Shown piece by piece: positions 60,540 through 64,000 of a stretch of DNA of 64,000 nt. Origin of the DNA: Pseudaquabacterium terrae. GTDB lineage: Bacteria; Pseudomonadota; Gammaproteobacteria; Burkholderiales; Burkholderiaceae_C. How positions within the stretch are numbered: the stretch's first letter is position 1; each line of letters begins with the position of its first letter. The DNA lies in NCBI RefSeq assembly GCF_013266755.1, contig NZ_JABRWJ010000008.1:310001-374000 (forward strand), given 5' to 3'. The notes below the pieces were generated by a model, which saw only the letters and a program-made list of their open reading frames with translations, had not been told where the DNA came from and ran no database searches. The translations under genes and the position numbers were made by a program.

Positions 60540-61045
60540 ATGACTTCCATTGGCGCGTCGGCGAGGGCTGGGACACGCACCAGCTGGTCGCCGGACGGCC
60601 GCTCATCTTGGGCGGTATCACGATCCCGCACAGCCACGGCCTGCTCGGCCATTCGGATGCCGACGCGCTGCTGCACGCGATCACCGACGCGCTGTTCGGC
60701 GCCGCGGGCCTGGGCGACATCGGCCGCCACTTCCCCGACACCGACGAGGCGTATCGCGGCGCCGATTCGCTGCAGCTGCTCGCCGAAGCCGCGCGACGCG
60801 TGCGCGAGGCCGGCTGGCGCATCGCCAACGTCGACAGCACGATCGTCGCGCAGGCGCCGAAGCTCAGCGGTCACATCCCGGCGATGCGCGAGCGCATCGC
60901 ACAGGCGCTCGGCCTCGCCGACGATGCCATCAACGTCAAGGCGAAGACGGCCGAGAAGATGGGCCCGGTCGGCGAGGGCCGGGCGATCGAGGCGCGGGCG
61001 GTCTGCCTGCTGTGGCGGCCGCCCGGCGAGCCGAGCCCGGTCTGA
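60536..61045 (+). CDS. ispF: 2-C-methyl-D-erythritol 2,4-cyclodiphosphate synthase
   Basis: 169 residues. It closes the cyclodiphosphate ring two steps after IspD. Zinc ligands are Asp13 and His15 (GWDTHQL) and His47 ([10 protein letters not shown]). [12 protein letters not shown]-type sequence near residue 30, IGRHFPDTD and [18 protein letters not shown] are the family motifs. Start and overlap with ispD are clear. The convergent hsp20 gene ends eight bases after its stop. Confidence 0.97.
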   Translation: MNDFHWRVGEGWDTHQLVAGRPLILGGITIPHSHGLLGHSDADALLHAITDALFGAAGLGDIGRHFPDTDEAYRGADSLQLLAEAARRVREAGWRIANVDSTIVAQAPKLSGHIPAMRERIAQALGLADDAINVKAKTAEKMGPVGEGRAIEARAVCLLWRPPGEPSPV

Positions 61046-61053
61046 GCGAGTGA

Positions 61054-61449
61054 TCAGCTGACCTTCACCGCGATCTTGCGCGGCTGCGCATGCGCGGCCT
61101 TCGGGATGCGCACGCGCAGCACGCCGTGGCTCAGCTCGGCGTTGACCTTGTCGGCGTCGAGCTCCTTGCTGAGCGTGAAGGTGCGGCGATAGTGCGACAG
61201 CTGCACCTCGGCGTGGTGGGCCTGCATGCCTTGCGGCTGATTCAGCACGACCTCGCCTTCGATGCCCAGCGTGTCGCCTTCGACACGCACGCTCAGCTTG
61301 TCGCGCGGCACGCCCGGCAGGTCGGCGTACAGCGTGATGCCGGTCGAGTCTTCGATCACGTCGACCGGCGGCCACAGCGCGGGCTCGTGGCGCGACGGCG
61401 CGGCGGCTTGGGTGCCGGCTTCACGGGTGCGGGTAACGGCATTGCTCAT
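61054..61449 (-). CDS. Small heat-shock protein (Hsp20), second of a pair
   Basis: 131 residues. An alpha-crystallin domain fills about 35-130: TGITLYADLPGVPRDKLSVR, then HYRRTFTLSKELDADKVNAE and LSHGVLRVRIPKA, with a final K-I-A-V IxI/V-like tail. It holds unfolding proteins during stress. The ATG at 61449 follows AGGAG and is preferred to an earlier ATG at 61470. It starts 17 bases after the stop of the other hsp20 gene, so both share one transcript. Confidence 0.92.
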   Translation of the reverse strand: MSNAVTRTREAGTQAAAPSRHEPALWPPVDVIEDSTGITLYADLPGVPRDKLSVRVEGDTLGIEGEVVLNQPQGMQAHHAEVQLSHYRRTFTLSKELDADKVNAELSHGVLRVRIPKAAHAQPRKIAVKVS

Positions 61450-61466
61450 GGTGTGACTCCTGAAAT

Positions 61467-61904
61467 TCATTGCACTTCGATGCGGCGCGGCTGGGCCGAT
61501 GCGCGGCGCTGGATGCTGACCTGCAGCACGCCGTCGCGGTAGGTCGCGGTCACCGCGTTCGGATCGATGTCGTCGGGCAGGCTGACGACGCGGCGGAAGC
61601 GGCCGGCGAAGCGTTCATTCGCATGCAGCGTCGTCTTCTCGTCGCTCTTGGGCAGGTCGCTCTTGCGCTCGCCGGCGAGCGTCAGCACGCCGCGGTCGAG
61701 GTTGACGTCGATGCTCGCGGGGTCGAGACCCGGCGCGAGGGCGTAGACCTCGACGGTGGTGGGGGTGCCGCCGACGTTCAACGCCGGATAGCCGCCGCGG
61801 CCATAACCGCGGATGCCGGGCGAGTGGTCGAACGCCTGCTGCATGTCGCGCTGCAGGCGGTCCATTTCTGCGAACAGGTCGCGCGGAAACAGGCTTCGAT
61901 ACAT
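61467..61904 (-). CDS. Small heat-shock protein (Hsp20), first of a pair
   Basis: 145 residues. MYRSLFPRDLFAEMDRLQRD is a typical N-terminus of class A bacterial sHSPs. The alpha-crystallin domain (about 45-140) includes VEVYALAPGLDPASIDVNLD and FAGRFRRVVSLPDDIDPNAV, closing with GVLQVSIQRR. It precedes the second Hsp20 gene. TTGAAGGACTTGCC contains the ribosome site. A sigma-32-type promoter lies 65-92 bases upstream. Confidence 0.95.
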   Translation of the reverse strand: MYRSLFPRDLFAEMDRLQRDMQQAFDHSPGIRGYGRGGYPALNVGGTPTTVEVYALAPGLDPASIDVNLDRGVLTLAGERKSDLPKSDEKTTLHANERFAGRFRRVVSLPDDIDPNAVTATYRDGVLQVSIQRRASAQPRRIEVQ

Positions 61905-61910
61905 GGCAAG

Positions 61911-61961
61911 TCCTTCAATCGGTTGGGGGATGTCGGCCCCGGCGTTTGCCGTCGAACCGAT
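61911..61961 (-). promoter_or_regulatory. Leader hairpin next to the hsp20 ribosome site
   Basis: In the 5' leader ATCGGTT (61961-61955) pairs perfectly with AACCGAT (61924-61918), enclosing a CGGC/GCCG stem. The AAGGA ribosome site (61915-61911) begins two bases after the stem. Small heat-shock genes often carry RNA thermometers. This fold does not directly pair the ribosome site, so thermometer function is only a possibility. Confidence 0.35.
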
Positions 61962-61968
61962 GTCTCCG

Positions 61969-61996
61969 ATCTAGGGACCGCCGCGGCGGTTTCAAG
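61969..61996 (-). promoter_or_regulatory. Sigma-32 heat-shock promoter of the hsp20 pair
   Basis: CTTGAAA (61996-61990) is a perfect sigma-32 -35 element. Thirteen bases later CCCTAGAT (61976-61969) matches six of eight positions of CCCCATNT. Location and target gene class both fit. The 13-base spacer is at the short end of the usual range. Confidence 0.8.
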
Positions 61997-62006
61997 ACCC
62001 GTCGTG

Positions 62007-63344
62007 TTACGGCGCGGGTGCGCGCTTGAGCCGGATGTGCAGCATCAGGCCGCCGTCGGGCGCGTTGGCGACCTCGACCGAGCCGCCCATGCGCTGCATC
62101 GCCTTCTCGACGATTGCCAGCCCGAGGCCGGCGCCGGTGGCCGCGGTGCGCGCGGCGTCGCCGCGGAAGAACGGCGTCGTCAGTTGCGACAGCTTCTCGG
62201 TTGCCACGCCGGGCCCGCGATCGCGCACCGTGACGATGACCCAGGGCCCCGAACGCACGTAGCTGACGGTGACGATCGAGATGCCCGTTTCGGTGGTGCG
62301 GCCATAGCGGCGCGCGTTCTCGAACAGGTTGGCGAAGACGCGGCCGAGCTCGATCTCGTCGGCCATCACGGCCAGGTCGATCGCCACCTTCGAGGTGATC
62401 TGGATTTCCGATGGATCGCGGAAGGCCGCGGCCTCCTTGTCGATCAGCCGCGACAGGTGCACCGGCCGCAGGTGGGTCTCGCCGGGCCGCGCGTAGTCCA
62501 TGAACTTGTCGATGATCGCGTCGAGCTGGTCGATGTCGGAGGCCATGTTGCGGCGCGCCTCTTCTTCGGCGACGCTCATCTCGGCCTCCAGCCGCAGCCG
62601 TGCCAGCGGCGTGCGCAGGTCGTGGCTGATGCCGGCCAGCATCACCGCGCGGTCTTCCTCGACCTTGGCGAGCTCGCGCGCCATGCGGTTGAAGCCCATG
62701 TTGACCTCGCGGATTTCGCTGGTCAGCGTGTTCTCGTCGAGGCGCGAGTCGTACTCGCCGCCACGGATGCGGCTGGCGGCGAAGGACAGGTCGCGCAGCG
62801 GCCGGTTGATCAGCCGCGCGATCGCCACCGAGCCGATCACCGTCGCCGCCAGCGCGATGCTGACCCAGACGATCCAGGTGTCGCGCGTCAGCGGGTGGAT
62901 GCGCGCCGACTCGGCCTGCAGCCACCACGGATCGTTCTCGATCGAGAAACCGACCCACAGTCCGGTGGCACCGTTGACGCTGCGCGCGACGATGGTGTCG
63001 GGCCCGAGCCGCGAGCGGATTTCCCCACCGATCTTGCGCGTGAAACGGTCCTCTTCAAAGGGTTCCCATTTGTCGCCCGGCTCGCGTGGCGTTACACGGA
63101 TCGCCTCGCTCGCCTTCATCGCCTTGACCAGCGCGACGCGGTTGATCCGATCGGCGTAGCGCAGCCCTTCGCGCGACAGGTTCACGAGGCTGGCGATCTG
63201 CTGCGCGGCCAGCACCACGCGCGGCTCGGACTCGAGCGCGCGCAGCGTCTGCACCCACGCGAAGATGCCGCCGCCGAGCAGCAGCCCGAGCAGGAAGAAG
63301 GTGCGCCAGAACAGACTCAGGGCAACCCTTGTGGACTCCGCCAT
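62007..63344 (-). CDS. EnvZ/OmpR-type sensor histidine kinase
   Basis: 445 residues. Two membrane helices (about 10-30 and 158-178) bracket a periplasmic sensor of ~125 residues. HAMP follows (about 178-232). The H-box ISHDLRTPLARLRLE carries His241. The ATPase domain has NLFENARRYG (N-box), VRDRGPGV (G1) and GAGLGLAIV (G2). It overall resembles EnvZ-like kinases. The cognate regulator gene lies 19 bases upstream on the same strand. The stimulus is unknown. Confidence 0.9.
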   Translation of the reverse strand: MAESTRVALSLFWRTFFLLGLLLGGGIFAWVQTLRALESEPRVVLAAQQIASLVNLSREGLRYADRINRVALVKAMKASEAIRVTPREPGDKWEPFEEDRFTRKIGGEIRSRLGPDTIVARSVNGATGLWVGFSIENDPWWLQAESARIHPLTRDTWIVWVSIALAATVIGSVAIARLINRPLRDLSFAASRIRGGEYDSRLDENTLTSEIREVNMGFNRMARELAKVEEDRAVMLAGISHDLRTPLARLRLEAEMSVAEEEARRNMASDIDQLDAIIDKFMDYARPGETHLRPVHLSRLIDKEAAAFRDPSEIQITSKVAIDLAVMADEIELGRVFANLFENARRYGRTTETGISIVTVSYVRSGPWVIVTVRDRGPGVATEKLSQLTTPFFRGDAARTAATGAGLGLAIVEKAMQRMGGSVEVANAPDGGLMLHIRLKRAPAP

Positions 63345-63363
63345 ACGCGTGGGGCGGGCCCCT

Positions 63364-64000
63364 TCAGGTCGCGCCGTCCGGCACGAACACGTAGCCCACG
63401 CCCCAGACGGTCTGGATGTAGCGCGGCTGCGAGGGGTCGGGCTCGATCATCTTGCGCAGCCGCGACACCTGCACGTCGAGGCTGCGGTCGAAGGGTTCGA
63501 ACTCGCGGCCGCGGGCGAGCTGGGCCAGCTTGTCGCGCGACAGCGGTTGGCGCGGGTGGCGCACCAGCGCCTTCAGCATCGAGAACTCTCCGGTGGTCAG
63601 CGCGATCTGCTCGCCGCTCTTGGTCAACCGGCGCAGCGACAGGTCGAACTCGAACGGACCGAAGCTGACGACCTGGGCTTCCTTCGACGGCGCGCCGGGC
63701 GCTTCCGGCGCCGGGCGGCGGCGCAGCACGGCGTGGATGCGCGCCAGCAGCTCGCGCGGGTTGAAGGGCTTGGGCAGGTAATCGTCGGCGCCGACCTCCA
63801 GGCCGACGATGCGATCGACATCCTCGACCTTGGCGGTCAGCATGATGATCGGCGTCGAATCGTTGGCCGCGCGCAGGCGCCGGCAGATCGACAGGCCGTC
63901 TTCACCCGGCAGCATCAGGTCGAGCACGATCAGGTCGATCGTCTCGCGCGTCATCAGCCGGTTCAGCGCCTTGGCGTCCTCGGCCAGCAGGACCTCGAAG
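63364..64000 (-). CDS. ompR: OmpR-family response regulator, 5' end beyond the window
   Basis: At least 211 residues are visible and the frame stays open to 64000, so the true start lies outside. The receiver domain shows IVLDLMLPGEDGLSICRRLR with the phospho-Asp, IIMLTAK and ADDYLPKPFNPRELLAR with the conserved Lys. The DNA-binding winged helix includes LTTGEFSMLKALVRHPRQPL and SRLRKMIEPDPSQPRYIQTV with WGVGYVF. This is close to OmpR. It probably pairs with the kinase downstream. Confidence 0.9.
   Translation of the reverse strand, partial: FEVLLAEDAKALNRLMTRETIDLIVLDLMLPGEDGLSICRRLRAANDSTPIIMLTAKVEDVDRIVGLEVGADDYLPKPFNPRELLARIHAVLRRRPAPEAPGAPSKEAQVVSFGPFEFDLSLRRLTKSGEQIALTTGEFSMLKALVRHPRQPLSRDKLAQLARGREFEPFDRSLDVQVSRLRKMIEPDPSQPRYIQTVWGVGYVFVPDGAT

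Overview
The window is GC-rich chromosomal DNA with the gene content and order of a Burkholderiales betaproteobacterium, probably of the Rubrivivax/Leptothrix/Methylibium neighbourhood. This is inferred from protein character and synteny (tpiA-secG-tRNA-Leu-nuoA to nuoN-DUF2818, iscRSUA-hscBA-fdx, rpsO-pnp, ispDF next to mfd), not from a search. No plasmid, phage, transposon or CRISPR signal was seen. It is housekeeping DNA whose most interesting parts are regulatory RNAs and a repeat family.

Layout. 1-3650 (minus): a cobalamin riboswitch followed by btuB, cobU, a btuF-like gene and the first codons of a further gene. 3682-8529 (minus): nth, an EamA transporter, a short rnfB homologue, the PHB depolymerase phaZ and an aromatic/aspartate aminotransferase. 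8685-16908 (plus): uvrB, a low-molecular-weight phosphatase, then the complete Fe-S assembly operon iscRSUA-hscBA-fdx with IscR-type boxes upstream of iscR and a terminator-like hairpin between iscA and hscB. 16918-21580 (minus): a histidine phosphatase, a nitrate-type ABC transporter (nrtABC-like) and nasT. Between nasT and nrtA lie a sigma-54 promoter, two ANTAR-type hexaloop hairpins and a strong terminator. 21650-29316 (plus): tsaD, an aminotransferase, rpsO, pnp, a quinone oxidoreductase, tpiA, secG and tRNA-Leu(GAG).

29471-45270 (plus): all 14 subunit genes of respiratory complex I (nuoA-N), then DUF2818 and DUF1178 genes. Five nuo junctions (D/E, F/G, G/H, H/I, M/N) are filled by one family of two-hairpin repeats that end right at the next start codon. 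A sixth, expanded copy precedes the YihY gene at 47199. 45271-47096 (minus): an FAD-linked oxidase and a DUF2069 membrane protein. 47199-53693 (plus): YihY, hrpA, a GlsB-type membrane protein and a secreted TonB-C-domain protein. 53683-59802 (minus): serB, sppA, mfd. 59829-61045 (plus): ispD, ispF. 61054-61904 (minus): two Hsp20 genes behind a sigma-32-type promoter. 62007-64000 (minus): an EnvZ/OmpR-like two-component pair, the regulator running off the end.

Many neighbours overlap by 1-4 bases (ATGA, GTGA or TGATG), which suggests translational coupling. Functional links: B12 uptake and salvage under B12 control; Fe-S cluster building that would supply complex I, Nth, RnfB and ferredoxin; nitrate uptake under joint nitrogen-limitation and nitrate control.
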